Source: Diplolepis rosae
Taxonomy: Eukaryota > Arthropoda > Insecta > Hymenoptera > Diplolepididae
Direction: 5' to 3'
Length of the DNA stretch: 64,000 nt
NCBI GenBank assembly: GCA_030998225.1
Contig: JAPYXD010000456.1
Span: 60,778 to 124,777 of the forward strand
Shown one piece after another: positions 33,401-44,844 of the stretch. Each line of letters starts with the position of its first letter. Positions within the stretch are counted from its first letter, which is position 1. Both the position numbers and the translations under genes were made by a program. The notes beneath the pieces were generated by a model. That model was not told the origin of the DNA and searched no databases. It saw only the letters and a program-made list of their open reading frames with translations.

Positions 33401-34498
33401 AGTGTGAAAATCTGAAAATGAAGTATTTTTTAAGAATCTTTGTTTTTGTAAAAACGACTTCACCGATTAATTTGAAACTTTAGGTATTTATTAAGTAAGT
33501 TATAAAGTGTACAAAAAAATTTTTTTTTATATATTCAATAACAAATAATGATAAAAACGGTCAGAAGATGGCCTACGAAAAAAGAAAACATCGTCCGGTT
33601 GACAGCGTCACTCTAACAGCAGACGTCTGAAATCAAAAATACAAAAAAGTTATTAAATTATATTTGAAAAACTATCGCCGGATGGTAGGAAATTTTTAAT
33701 TTTTGATTAGGAAAAAAATGGCGGCATTTTAAAAAAAAATTTTGAATTTTTCATCAAAATTTTGCACTAAATTGTTAATAAAAAAAATAATTAATTTAAA
33801 AAGAAACTGTACGATGCAGCGATAGCAATATATTTCCTGAAGAGAATCCATTTGGGATCGAGTCGATCGGACAAAATTTGATTGAGTTATGCTGTCAACG
33901 AGGTCAAAAAACATGATTTCGAGAAAATCGCGTTTAAAGTTTCAGAATAGCGCGTTCAGCCGTACGAAGACTCTGAGAGCCCCAGTATTTGGCGCTAATT
34001 TCGAATACTTCTAAACTAAATATGATTTTGGGAGTTTGCATACATATTCTTGAAGTCAAGAACTATAGATTAGAGCAAAAAAAAAATAAATAAAAAAAAA
34101 ATTTCAATTTTGAAACTATTAAATCCTAATGAAAAGGGAAGGCAATTGTATGAAATTTATTATTTTTGAAATTAAGTCTTGATTACTTATTACGAAAAAA
34201 AATTTTTTTACTGAATCAAAATTTATTAAACAAATAAGATACTATTAATTATAAATCCATTAAATATATCAAAACAAAGAAAATAATAATAAAGTTTTAC
34301 CAAGTAGCGAATCTTCTAAATCGTTTTAAATCTTTTTGTCTAAATTAGATATACTCGTGTTTTCAATCAATATTAATAAAAAACTAATATAAATTATAAA
34401 TTAATATTCCTTTTACTTTATAAGTCCAACTACCAGATTTGCAGAATATTTTTAAAATTTAAAAAAAAATTTTTTTCAAATTTTTTTCAAACCGATAC
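33401..34498. other. AT-rich, no gene seen
   Basis: Long A/T runs, scattered stops in all frames. A stretch near 33,560-33,620 (CGTCCGGTTGACAGCGTCAC) is unlike its surroundings and may be a repeat fragment. Confidence 0.35.
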
Positions 34499-34798
34499 TC
34501 TCAAAGGCAAAGAAGGTCCCATAATAAAAAATTAGCCAAGGCTAAAGCTGCGAAGGGAGAATCCTGGTTGCCTCTGGAGGAGTATAGGAAGCTCAAAAGA
34601 AATCTCCATAAAAATCCGGAACCAACACCACAGGTCGTCGCGCAGGATAATTTTAAGTGTCAAACCCTAGACGGAAAAATTGAACTCGTAAGGCCTCACA
34701 TCTGCAAACACGGTCTCCTACGAGCAAATTGTAGACGGTGTTTGAAAAAGTGGCGTAAAACTTATAAGATCCCAAAAATAAAACAAAGCTCTCAATGA
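34499..34798 (+). CDS. Small basic protein with Cys/His cluster, partial
   Basis: The open frame is continuous from about 34,499 without an early ATG; the first ATG-like start would be internal. Lys/Arg-rich, with ICKHGLLRANCRRCLKKW (Cys-x-His, then Cys-x2-Cys) near the end, a possible zinc site. Not recognised. It is the first of three small plus-strand frames ahead of a DIRS-like relic and may belong to the same element. Confidence 0.35.
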   Translation, partial: SQRQRRSHNKKLAKAKAAKGESWLPLEEYRKLKRNLHKNPEPTPQVVAQDNFKCQTLDGKIELVRPHICKHGLLRANCRRCLKKWRKTYKIPKIKQSSQ

Positions 34799-34956
34799 TA
34801 TTCTCCGAAATAATTATTATAACTTAATTATTATTCAGTGAAATAAACATTAAAATTGTAATAAAAATTAATTTAGTTCTTTTTCAAAAAATTTTTTGTA
34901 GAAAAATATAAATAAAATAAGCTCTTAATCTTTAGATCATTGTCCTTTTATTCTAA

Positions 34957-35262
34957 TTTATTACTCCTGACTTAAGAAAACTTTTATTCGACGTAAGTGA
35001 GCAAAGGTTCGCAGAAATTAACGAGAATTTACTTCATTTAACTGACCGCAATTTAAGAATTTTGAAATACTGTGCAATCCTAGAGAAACGTCAAAAGAAA
35101 TTAGATCAAAAGATCAATCTCCTATATCAAGCTGTTCGTTATAATAGTGAAGTAGATTTTGAATTAAGACAGAAAACAAAACAAGTAACACAAAAATTCA
35201 TCAAGCAGGAATCGAATATTAGAAAGGTAGAAAATCTTATGCAAGGATTAAAATTAAAATAA
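34957..35262 (+). CDS. Small coiled-coil ORF 1
   Basis: Open from about 34,957 with no ATG near the start. Heptad-rich, with an early VSEQRFAEINENL segment and an ending VENLMQGLKLK. It resembles the next ORF (FSEDRFLEVGEQIENL) in its opening, so the two look like diverged duplicates. Function unknown. Confidence 0.35.
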   Translation, partial: FITPDLRKLLFDVSEQRFAEINENLLHLTDRNLRILKYCAILEKRQKKLDQKINLLYQAVRYNSEVDFELRQKTKQVTQKFIKQESNIRKVENLMQGLKLK

Positions 35263-35344
35263 CCAACAGATTTACGAAAGCAACTTAAAAGCATTCAATT
35301 CTCTTTCTTGAATTTTTTTTTGGTTTTGTGAAGAATTCTTTCGA

Positions 35345-35647
35345 ATGATCCCCAGGCTGAATAGAATTGCACCTGGATTTTCAGAAGATAGGTTTTTAGA
35401 AGTAGGCGAACAAATCGAAAATTTAGAAGATCATAGTCAAGAATTAGCTAATTATTTCATACTTTTGCGTCATAATTTAGAAAAGGCTGAGGAAAAAGTA
35501 CAGTTTTTGACACGGTGGATTAGCGCTTTAACAGATCCAAACACGGCGTTAAGAGAGATAGTAGATACCTTACAACAAACTCAGTCCTGCCAACAAGACG
35601 CTATTGACGATTTAATCAAAAAATTCAAATCCATTAATTTGGACTAA
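35345..35647 (+). CDS. Small coiled-coil ORF 2
   Basis: 100 codons from the ATG at 35,345. It opens MIPRLNRIAPGFSEDRFLEV, then a long amphipathic helix (NLEKAEEKVQFLTRWISAL), and ends in a second helix with IDDLIKKFKSI. No family recognised. Codon pattern and length are consistent with a real gene; it lies 295 bases before the gag-like ORF of the DIRS-like relic. Confidence 0.4.
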   Translation: MIPRLNRIAPGFSEDRFLEVGEQIENLEDHSQELANYFILLRHNLEKAEEKVQFLTRWISALTDPNTALREIVDTLQQTQSCQQDAIDDLIKKFKSINLD

Positions 35648-35941
35648 ATTTAGGTTCACCTAATTATAACTAAATTCATTAAGAAGAAATATATACAAAT
35701 AATAAATTATACTACGCGTCTCGTTCTCGATGATTTGAAAATATGTAGTACTGTTAAGTTCGCGAATATCACCACAACGTTTAGATTTTTTTTTTTTTTT
35801 TTTAAATTGAAGGATTCTTCGCTTGTTCGTGGCCACCTTCATGTACTATTACTTTATTTCCTAATTATTTTTTTGTGCGAAAAAGTCACGACGTTAAGAT
35901 TTATAGTCCAAGGAATATAAATTCTGAAAGTGCATTTTCAA

Positions 35942-36685
35942 ATGCCAAAATCAAGAAAAAGGTCACGCTCTTGTTCCCACTCCAGGGAACGTTCAAGCAA
36001 AGATGAAAAGTCACCAAAAAAATTTAAAAATCTGCAAAGTCAGATTGACAATCTCACAAAATGTGTACAAAATTTGATCGACTGCCAAACTTTGACCAAG
36101 AATAATATTTCCATTGGGGAAAAAACTAATGGTAAGTATAAAAATCAAGTATGGAGTTTCCACACGAAACCCACACATAGGGTTGTTCCATTCGAACATA
36201 ATCCAGTTCTATACGAACAAAACCGCTCCACACGAGCAACGTCAAAAATCAAGTTACAAATAGTAACTTTGACCCTCTTTTCAGATAATTCTGATCAAGA
36301 GAATGTGGAATTAAATATTATTCCCGAGAATGCTTGTGAAGATAAACCTGGCGAGGTTGATAATTCTATTATGATCGAAAACGAGTCAACAGATTCCGCT
36401 ACGGTAAAACGCATAGAAAATCAAGATCATGATCTTGACCCAGAATTTCTGGAATTGATTGGCGAAGAAATCTCGTCGACAAACTCGGAAATCAAAATCG
36501 ATGAAGGGATAATAAAATGGTGGAAAAAATGGATGGCTCAAGGATTGGAAGAAGAAGATCAGGAAGAAATTGTTAAAAAATATCCGACAGAAGGAAAATT
36601 TTACACCAAAGCACCCATAGTTAACTTGGAAATCGAATGTCAAATGACGGAAATCGGAAAAAAAACGCGACCAACATTTTGTTAA
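35942..36685 (+). pseudogene. DIRS-like gag ORF
   Basis: ATG at 35,942 followed by an Arg/Ser-rich start (SRKRSRSCSHSRERSSK), a coiled coil, then LDPEFLELIGE, IIKWWKKWMAQGL, EIVKKYP and APIVNLEIE, in the order I recall from the gag-like protein of DIRS-group retrotransposons. It stops at 36,683; related text continues in other frames to about 36,980 (LMKYLWDAGK, then KMTLESSVADKWL). Inferred role: nucleic-acid-binding structural protein. Frameshifts downstream show it is dead. Confidence 0.45.
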
Positions 36686-37106
36686 TATCCAAGATTGCAC
36701 AGGATCGGCCCTTATTGCATTGAGCGCTGCCATTTCATAAGGCATGGGAGATCAGAATGAGCCGATTGATTATACCCAGTTGATGAAGTATCTTTGGGAC
36801 GCGGGAAAAAATACTTTCTTTGGTGTATTCTCAAGAAACCACGACAAGAAAAAGTTTTATCACGCCTATTCTTGACAAAGAGCTCAAAATGACATTGGAA
36901 TCCAGCGTTGCGGATAAATGGCTGTATGGTAGCAAATTAACTGAACAAGTCAAAGAAGCCAAAACAATTGAGAAATAGATGAGGTAAACGCTATTGCTGG
37001 CAGGCTTCGATACTTTCCAGATGCTTGGAAAGAAATAACCAATGACGAAAAAATCATTCATTGGTTAAGTGGTTATGAAATTCCTTTTGAAAAAATTCCA
37101 AATCAA
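36686..37106 (+). pseudogene. Degenerate end of gag-like ORF and start of an RT-type ORF
   Basis: Pieces in different frames: the gag continuation, then AGRLRYFPDAWKEIT...WLSGYEIPFEKIP (36,990-37,100), which resembles the opening of DIRS-type reverse transcriptases. The RT core itself is absent. Confidence 0.4.
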
Positions 37107-37514
37107 ATGACTGAACCAATTGAACCAGTAAGGTCGAGAGAGGAAAATGAAAAGTATCAAGAAAAAATTTTAAAATCTCCTTGCAGACAGAAGACGCATC
37201 CACTTGCGCACAAACCAAAGTATTCGACTACATGGGATACAGAACAAGTTTTAGAGTATATTGAAAATGTAAAAAATTTGGAACATTTAAAACTCAAAGA
37301 TATTTCAGAAATTGTAGTAACTTTACTTGCTCTTGTAACAGCGCATCGTTTACAAACTTTGGAACTAATCAAGGTTTATAATATTGATATAAAAGATTCT
37401 GGTTTACAAATTAAAATAACTGAATTGATAAAAACTTCTAAGCCTGGAAAAAATCAACCACTTTTATTATTTATTGGACAAGTAAAATCCACTTTTATGT
37501 CGATACTTCATTTT
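37107..37514 (+). pseudogene. Tyrosine-recombinase-like segment (DIRS type)
   Basis: After a basic stretch, PKYSTTWDTEQVLEYIENV and then VTLLALVTAHRLQTLELIKV match the core-binding/catalytic transition of DIRS-group tyrosine recombinases, where A-x-R-x-Q-T-L carries the first catalytic Arg (the Arg of HRLQTL). Catalytic residues further downstream (H-x-x-R, Tyr) were not found before the stop. DIRS elements use this enzyme instead of an integrase. Confidence 0.5.
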
Positions 37515-37564
37515 TAAGACTTTAGAGAGGATTTGAAAAACCCGCTGAAAATTAGTACACACAT

Positions 37565-38040
37565 TTGAAAGAGAATTTTCAACCCAGAAAAATGATTTAT
37601 TTTACAGATGGAGCCGCCCAGCACTTTAAAAATAAATATAACTTCATTAATTTGCTCCACCATGAAATGGATTTTGGTATTTCAGCCGAGTGGCATTTCC
37701 ATGCAAGGCGCACGGAAAAGGCCCTTGTGATGGTATTGGGGGAAATTTAAAAAGACTCACAGCGCGTGCTAGCCTACAAGCGTCATCTAAAGATCCGATT
37801 TTGACTGCTGATGCCTTGTATCAATGCGCAAAGAAAAATTTAGTTGAAACTTTAGTATTCTTTAGTTCCAAACAAAATCACGCCATCACAGCTCAAGAAC
37901 TTAAGAGTAGATTTGCATCAGCAAACACAGTGCCTGGTATACAAAAATATCACTCTTTCGTTCCCCCTGCTGAACTAACTCTCATGTTGAGAAAATATTC
38001 GTCATCATTACAATGTGATGTTTTCCCGAAAAAACTGTGA
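37565..38040 (+). pseudogene. Conserved insect protein fragment of transposon type (DGAAQHFKNK...HGKGPCDGIGG)
   Basis: Two overlapping frames (break near 37,710) together show YFTDGAAQHFKNKYNFINL, then AEWHF, then HGKGPCDGIGGNLKRLTARASLQ, a combination I remember from uncharacterised multicopy insect proteins. The Asp-rich spacing could belong to a DDE nuclease, but that is a guess. One frameshift makes it a pseudogene. Confidence 0.4.
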
Positions 38041-38930
38041 GGCAAAGAAGAAATAGAAGTGCACATACACTGTAATGAGCAAATTTTTTGACTCGATTTT
38101 TGATGTGAGAGGCGAGGGGACTCACACTAAAAAATCACCCCGAATTACAAATTAATTTTTATTTTTAATATCGTACCAGCCAAAAATAACAGTTTTACGA
38201 AAAAATTATACAAAGTACAATTAAATAAGTTCCCAATGGACGGTACGTCGTGATCGTGGCGCCTAGCTGAACTGCGAGGCAGAAGCCGCGCGCAAGGAGT
38301 TTTATATGTCTCCACCAATTTCTTCCGCCCCACTTTCGACCATGGCTCATTTCAAAGGGAAAAAGTCAAGCTTTTTTTTAAACATAATTTTGGAAAGAAA
38401 ATTAATGGCCGCACTTGAAGAAAAACTCAAAAATATGTTTAAAATTAAAAAATGAAGTTCAAATAATTTTTTTATCTAAGAGCGTAAAGCTGATGAAAAA
38501 ACGTTTCCAAGACCTCCATGAAAAAATTAATTTGGATAACTTTAGTAGAAGTTATGGTTAATTGAGTATCAGCGTGCGCGGTAAAAGGTTGAAAATTCGA
38601 GCCCCTGTATACTGACAACCCGTCGTACTAGAGACGTTCTCTTAGGGGAATTAAAAGAAGTTCACTAGGACAATAATTTCGCGAACTTTCAAGGAAATCG
38701 GAGACAAAAAGTTTTTAGGCGTGTACACTTGACGAATTTTGCACCATAACTCATATTTTGTATTTGTATTTATATTAATAAAACACTTATATTCGATTGA
38801 AGAAGCAATTTCTATATGTGGGTAAAATCTCTCTCTTTTCAAAAATATCTATATATCTTTCAAAGAAAATTTCACTAGAAAGTTAGGTATCATTTCATAT
38901 ATTAATTTTTCTCTCCTTTGTTGTTAGCTT
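38041..38930. other. No gene seen
   Basis: Mixed AT-rich DNA. A stretch at 38,575-38,615 with a TTGAAAATTCGAGCCCC phrase vaguely resembles a tRNA B-box, but no tRNA fold could be drawn. Confidence 0.35.
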
Positions 38931-38936
38931 TTATGT

Positions 38937-38971
38937 TTCCCGGCCGATGCATCAAAAATAGTGGAAAGGTA
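38937..38971 (-). promoter_or_regulatory. Scar of a tRNA-Gly primer-binding site next to an LTR edge
   Basis: TTCCCGGCCGATGCATCA differs by one base from the 18-base site at 61,828-61,845. It is followed 17 bases later by TGTAACATCC (38,972), the mirror of an LTR end. So a second minus-strand element of the same or a related family was once here; the LTR to its right is interrupted by a mariner at 39,162. Confidence 0.6.
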
Positions 38972-39161
38972 TGTAACATCCTAGTTACTCACCCTTCACT
39001 GCTTCTACATAAGAAAAACGAGAGAGAGAGTGAGAGAGGGGATAGGGGGGGGGAGGGATTTAATTACCGATGTGTAATTATAAAATAATTTCCATGCCTG
39101 TATGAATGAAGGGTTTGATTACAAAGCAAATTAAATTGTATCTAGTTTGCATAAGAAATGA

Positions 39162-40453
39162 ACACATCGTTCAATAAGTCCCGGGACTAACTAAGAATAC
39201 AACATTTGTTTTGCAAAATTCATTTTTATTCATCAATATAATCACCTTCAAGTGCGATACAATCATTCCAAATCTTCTCTAGCTTTTCGATACTATGCTT
39301 GTAAAATGATTTGTCCTTGGCCTCAAAATAAGCTTCAGTTTCAGCGATTACTTCCTCATTCCAGCCAAATCTTTTTCCCTGGAGCATCTTTTTGAGATCA
39401 GCAAAGAGCCAGTAGTCGCTGGGGGCTATATCTGGAGAGTATGGTGGGTGGGGAAGCAATTCGTAGCCTAATTCAGACAATTTTGCTATCGTTTTCATTG
39501 ACTTGTGGCACGGTGCATTGTCTTGATGAAAGATGATTTTTTCTTCTTCATGTGCGGTCGTTTTTTTGCGATTTCGTCCTTCAAACGCAGTAATAACTCA
39601 ATGTGATAGTCGCTGTTGATATATTTTCCTTTTTCAAGGTAGTCGATGTAAATTATACCGTGCGCATCCCAAAAAACTGACGCCATGACTTTGCCAGCTG
39701 ACTGTTGCGTTTTCGGACGCTTCGGACGGCTTTCATCGGCTGCACGCCACTCAACTGACTGCCGCTTCGACTCCGGAGTGAAATGATGGATCCATGTTTC
39801 GACCATTGTCACATACCGACGCAATAAATCCTGTTTATTGCGAGTAAACAGTGACAAACAGCTCTCTGAATCGTCGACTCGTTGTTGCTTTTGTTCCATT
39901 GTGATCAAACGCGGCACCCATTTGGAAAAGACCTCTTTCATGGCCAATTTTTCGTTTAAAATCGTAGACGCACTTCCAGTTGATATATTCACCATCTTAG
40001 CAATCTCACAGACTTTCAGTTTGCGGTCGTCCATCACGATTTTCAAAACTTGCTTAATATTTTCCGGAGTTACTGCTTCATTTGGCCTACCGGAGCGTTC
40101 CGCATCATTTGTATCAGTGCGGCCGCGTTTGAAATCAGCATACCACCGGAAAATCGTTGTTTTCGACGGAACACAGTCCGGATAATATTTTGCAAGTCAT
40201 TGTTGAGCTTGCACGGTATTTTTCTCCATTAAATAGCAATGTTTTATCAACACACGAAATTCGTTTTTGTCCATTTTGTACACAAATGCAAAAGTAGCGT
40301 CACTTTCACCACAGTAGCTTTGCTGTTTATGGTCTGATTGACTTCAAAGTCAGACACGTGTCATTTAAAGGTTAGTTCTTTTGAAAAAGGAAGTGGATTT
40401 GATATTACTAACACCATCTGTGAGTTAGTCCCGGGACTTATTGAACGATGTGT
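39162..40453 (-). mobile_element. Mariner element with 30-bp inverted termini
   Basis: ACACATCGTTCAATAAGTCC...GACTAAC at the left is mirrored by GTTAGTC...GGACTTATTGAACGATGTGT at the right. TA follows the right end; the left flank is GA, probably a mutated TA. About 1.3 kb, the normal mariner size. Confidence 0.85.
39226..40274 (-). pseudogene. Mariner transposase, dead
   Basis: The ATG at 40,274 begins a transposase with a helix-turn-helix half (TIFRWYADFKRGR), a WVPRL motif, a C-terminal half with VFWDAHGIIYIDYLEKG and a final SPDIAPSDYWLFADLK carrying the third catalytic Asp. A TGA near 40,198 replaces a Trp codon and a one-base frameshift near 39,497 disrupts the HQDNAPCH-type second motif. 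This mariner differs clearly from the one at 30.4-31.4 kb. Confidence 0.85.
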
Positions 40454-40543
40454 TAGATCATGAGATTTCCCTATGTGACGCGATCCGAGAAAAGGAACCT
40501 ACTATCCATTTAACGTAGGGTCGCTTTTCTAGGGGTTAGTATA

Positions 40544-42666
40544 TGGGTTATTCCATATCATATTTACAATCAAAATTTTGATTAACCTGAAAAATTTTTT
40601 TCTCGTTCTAGAGAGGAAAAAAAATGACACGTAGTTTTTTTTCAATATGATATTTAAATTTCTCAAGTTATTGATTTTTTTATTTTCAAAGTGCAAAAAA
40701 TGTTTTTTTCAATACTGCTTCTAATAATCAACGATGAGTATAAAATACATAAATAAAATATGCCATGGGATCTACTATTAAGTCCATGCTTTGATCAAAA
40801 CTCAGAAACGGTATTTAGTACTTTCTATGCAACAATTAAGTAAACAAATTAAATTATCTCAAAAGGGACATGTTTGAATTGAATCATTTTTTGTGTAATT
40901 TGTTCGTGAAGTATTCAGAACTTTATGTCAAAATTTGGTAGTGGACCGTTTGATACTTCTCGAGAAAAAAATTTTTTTGTGTGACCGTGCACTTGGAGCG
41001 CGCAACGCGAAGTATAGAGTCGATAGTCCAAGCAACAGGGCATTTATTATGAATGATTTATGACATTATTTCTTTCAGAAAACGGACTGCGCCATCAGAA
41101 GAAAGGTTGGTCATAGAGTAATTGTGTCATTTTTTGGACAATGAAATATGATTTATAAAATTTTTATCAACATTTAAGACCAAAAAATCGCACTTTTTTT
41201 AGTTTTTTGTTTATAACATTAAAGGTAATTATCCAATCTTGACGACATCAATTGATAAGTTGTAGGCAATTGAATTGCGAACAAAATGAGCTGTCGTTTG
41301 ATCTGATTCGATAACTAGAAGCGGAGAAAATTCGGAAAAACCGGGAAATTTAGCTTTTGTTAAACAAATTGATATCTCAGTTAATTTTTAACTTTTTATG
41401 TTGAGGTTTGGTGGATAAGTAGCAGACTTTATGCTCTTCAAATGCATAGAAAACGGACACTTTGAGATAATACGTTTTCGCGCTCTTGACACTTTAATTT
41501 ATTTAATCCGTTAATTGTAAAATGTCTGCTTGCCGCAGAGGTGGTCCGATTTTTATTTTGAATACAAATAAAACTAATAAAAGTCGGTAAATAATAAAAA
41601 GTCTTTTAAGAAAGAAACACTGTTTAATTCGAAAGCAGTCATGTAATTTATTGACAATGCACTTTTACATCCAATACTTTCAAATAAATGAAAATTCAAT
41701 TGTTGTCAGTATGTAATGTTTCTAACGGTGTCGTTATTTGATCATACACAGACCTTTGAAGACTAGCTTTTTGTGCTTGTCTTTCAGGAGTTTGAAGTCA
41801 TGTTTGGGCCTTTTTTTAATGTACTTTTGCAACATTTCAGCGAAAAACCAAGATTGAAGTTATTTTGGGCTTGATTTATATTTTTAAAAGCCGTTTTCAA
41901 AATAAAAATCTGACCACCTCTGCGGCAAGCAAACATTTTACAATTAACGGATTAAATAAATTAAAGTGTCAATAGCGCGAAAACGTATTATCTCAAAGTG
42001 TCCGTTTTTTATACATTTGAAGAGCATAAAGTCTGCTACTTTTCCACCAAACCTCAACCTAAAAAGTTAAAAATTAACAGAGATATTAATTTGTTTAACC
42101 AACCTTTCTTCTGATGGCGCAGTCCGTTTTCTGAAAGAAATAATGTCATAAATCATTCATAATAAATGCCCTGTTGCTTGGACTATCGACTCTATACTTC
42201 GCGTTGCGCGATCCAAGTGCATGGTCACACAAAAAAAAAATTTTTCTCGAGAAGTATCAAACGGTCCACTACCAAATTTTGACACAAAGTTCTGAGTACT
42301 TAACGAACAAATTACAAAAAAATGATTCAATTCAAACATGTCCCTTTTGAGATAATTTCATTTGTTTACTTAATTGTTGCATAGAAAGTACTAAATACCG
42401 TTTCTGAGTTTTGATCAAAGCATAAACTTAATAGTAGATCCTATAGCATATTTTATTTATGTATTTTATACTCTTCGTTGAATATTAGAAGCAGTATTGA
42501 AAAAAACATTTTTCGCACTTTGAAAATAAAAAAAAATCAATAACTTGAAAAATTTACATATCACATTGAAAAAAAATACGTGTCATTTTTTTTCCTTTCT
42601 AGAACGAGGAAAAAAATTTTCAGGTGAAACAAAATTTTGATTGTAAATCTGATATGGAATGACCCA
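40544..42666. mobile_element. 2.1-kb foldback transposon (GGGTTATTCCATATC ends)
   Basis: TGGGTTATTCCATATCA at the left mirrors the complement ending at 42,666. TA on both sides (40,542-40,543 and 42,667-42,668). The arms are long and near-identical, with a loop around 41,550-41,880; the left arm carries an extra ~250 bases near 41,110-41,370. No coding region. Confidence 0.85.
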
Positions 42667-44216
42667 TATGTATGTTTGTAACAACTATGACAAACCGTTA
42701 AATAGAAAAAAATGTATACTATGGTGGGACGAATATTTATTTGGAATGATACATTTTAAGTTGATAATGAGAGCGAATGTTTCTCAGAACGAGAATGATA
42801 AATTTTCAATTATATAGAAAATATGTTTCAAGTTTAAAAAACATGTAATCATAACAACTATGCCAAACGTTCAAATGAAATTTTTTCTTGAATGAATTCT
42901 TCCATTTTACTGTTCACAAAAAACATTTCTTTCAACTAAAGAAATAAATATTTAAGTAAACACAATATTTTATTCATATCAAGGAACGTTACATTGATAT
43001 ACATGTATCAACTCTTTGAATCGAATAAATATGTTCCTACTCTCTAAACCTGAATCAGTGAAATAGTCACTGATTATATCAGTGACAATATATCAAATGA
43101 TAAATCAGTGCCCTGCTTTGATTTCACTGAGGAATCAGTGTACGCGCCACGTGAGCATAACATACGAATTCGCGAATTCAAATGTTTCAACTACCCGTTA
43201 CATAATATAATTATACACAATAATAATTACAATATAAAGTAATAATTACGTTATTTCTTTTTATAGCAGCCCTATCCAACTGCCTAAACGATGTCCGTAA
43301 ATATGTGACCCCCACATGGTAGTTTCTTAAAATCTCGACTGAGGGCGCAGTTGCGCTTCAGCCTGACTTTAACATTGTTTCTTATGGGATAATGTTACAA
43401 ATAATTTAAAGAATTATATTTATCAATAAAAAATACTTATGGGACTATCACAATAAATTAACAAACATATAATTCAAATTTTCAGCAAAAAAAAATTTAA
43501 AATATAATGATAGGAATGGAGAAAATAAATTTTAAACGCAGTCGCGCTTCATCCTGACTTTTTAACATTTCCGGTAAGAAGGTATGGATTAAATTGAATT
43601 AAAAGTAGTTTGAATATGGGCGATTTTCCAGCACTTTTAATCCAAAGCAATAGCGTTGTTGAACGTAAACACTTCAATTCATTTTAGCGTGCTACGTTTG
43701 TGCTCGTTTCAATTCCGTTGAATCCTGCGACGAAGAATGAACACGTTTTAATTCTGTCAAGGGTGAAGGATTTGAAGTCAAGTTGATTCTGTTTAATCTC
43801 GCAAAGATACTTATAATATTAAAGACATCTTAATTCGTTTTTATGAGTCAAAATGTGATAGAAACTAATTCAATCTAATTACGTAGGATAACCTAAGAAG
43901 TTGAAGTCATTTTAATTTTATCCTGTGAGTGGATATGTGGAAGAAACTAATTTTGTTGTTTCTCGTCTAAAATTGAAGTCAATTTAATTCGGTTTGACTA
44001 CTGTAATGGCAGAAGTTTGAATTCTAATTAATTATTTTGCAAATTTTTTCTAAATAATTTAGATAAATTCCCTTAAAAAAGGCAATTGAGAAATAATAAA
44101 TATGCAATTAATATATCTTAAATAAATTTATCAAATAATACAATGAACTTTATGTTTACTAAATATGACAAAAAATGTAAATGAGAAACTCTTGTAAAAA
44201 TTAAATATAGGGGAGA
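42667..44216. other. Non-coding, repeat-derived
   Basis: Includes an ATCAGTGA-rich patch (43,040-43,140; repeated CACTGATT/AATCAGTG words), and a direct repeat of GCGCAGTTGCGCTTCAGCCTGACTTT near 43,345 and, diverged, near 43,540. No gene recognised. Confidence 0.45.
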
Positions 44217-44640
44217 AGCGGCGAAATTGGCGCGTCGTCTAAATTGGCGCACCCCATTTTTCAGAAAATGATAACATAACAAAAAATAAAAATAGTTCTA
44301 TCGTGTGCATTCTTGTATGATATGTATTTGATAGAAAACATTATAAAAATCTAATTGCTTAATACAGTTTTATTGCGATTAATCGTTTTTTGGCATAATG
44401 GTTATGCTCGAAGCCATTGAGTTAAATCGTTAAATAATAGTAATTCAAGGTGAATTAGATTAATGCAACGATTTTATAATCTTTGATATTTAATCTTACG
44501 ATTAGGATAGAATATTTGTATGAAAAAATAAGCATTTTACGTAAAAAGTATTTAATTAATGAACGATACACTTGCGGCAAAATTGGCGCATACGAGATTC
44601 AAATCAGAGGCGAAGTTGGCACACATGTTGTGTTTCTGGA
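44217..44640. repeat. Repeat with GCGAAATTGGCGC words
   Basis: AATTGGCGCA-type words occur at about 44,226, 44,245, 44,578 and 44,612, clustered at both ends of an AT-rich core, as in small MITE-like repeats. Termini are not perfectly paired. Confidence 0.4.
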
Positions 44641-44844
44641 AACCGGTGACTGAAGTCAAGTGCTCGGATGTTTATGATTGAAAATATAAAGAAAATAGTA
44701 AGTACACAATTATTAATATATAGATATATACATTTGAATGTTGCTGGACTTTTCTGCTAATCTTTTTCTTAAGATTTTTTGTGACATGGGAGGTAATGTG
44801 GTTCGCAAAACTGATGTAACGACTTTGTAAGGTTATATTCATTT

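Noticed and set aside
36131..36284. GTAAGT...TTTTCAG pair looking like an intron in the DIRS-like gag
   Set aside because: Removing 154 bases would shift the frame into an early stop, while the unspliced frame stays open and matches across both borders.
38570..38620. Possible tRNA or SINE promoter
   Set aside because: Only a loose B-box-like word; no A-box at the right distance and no cloverleaf.
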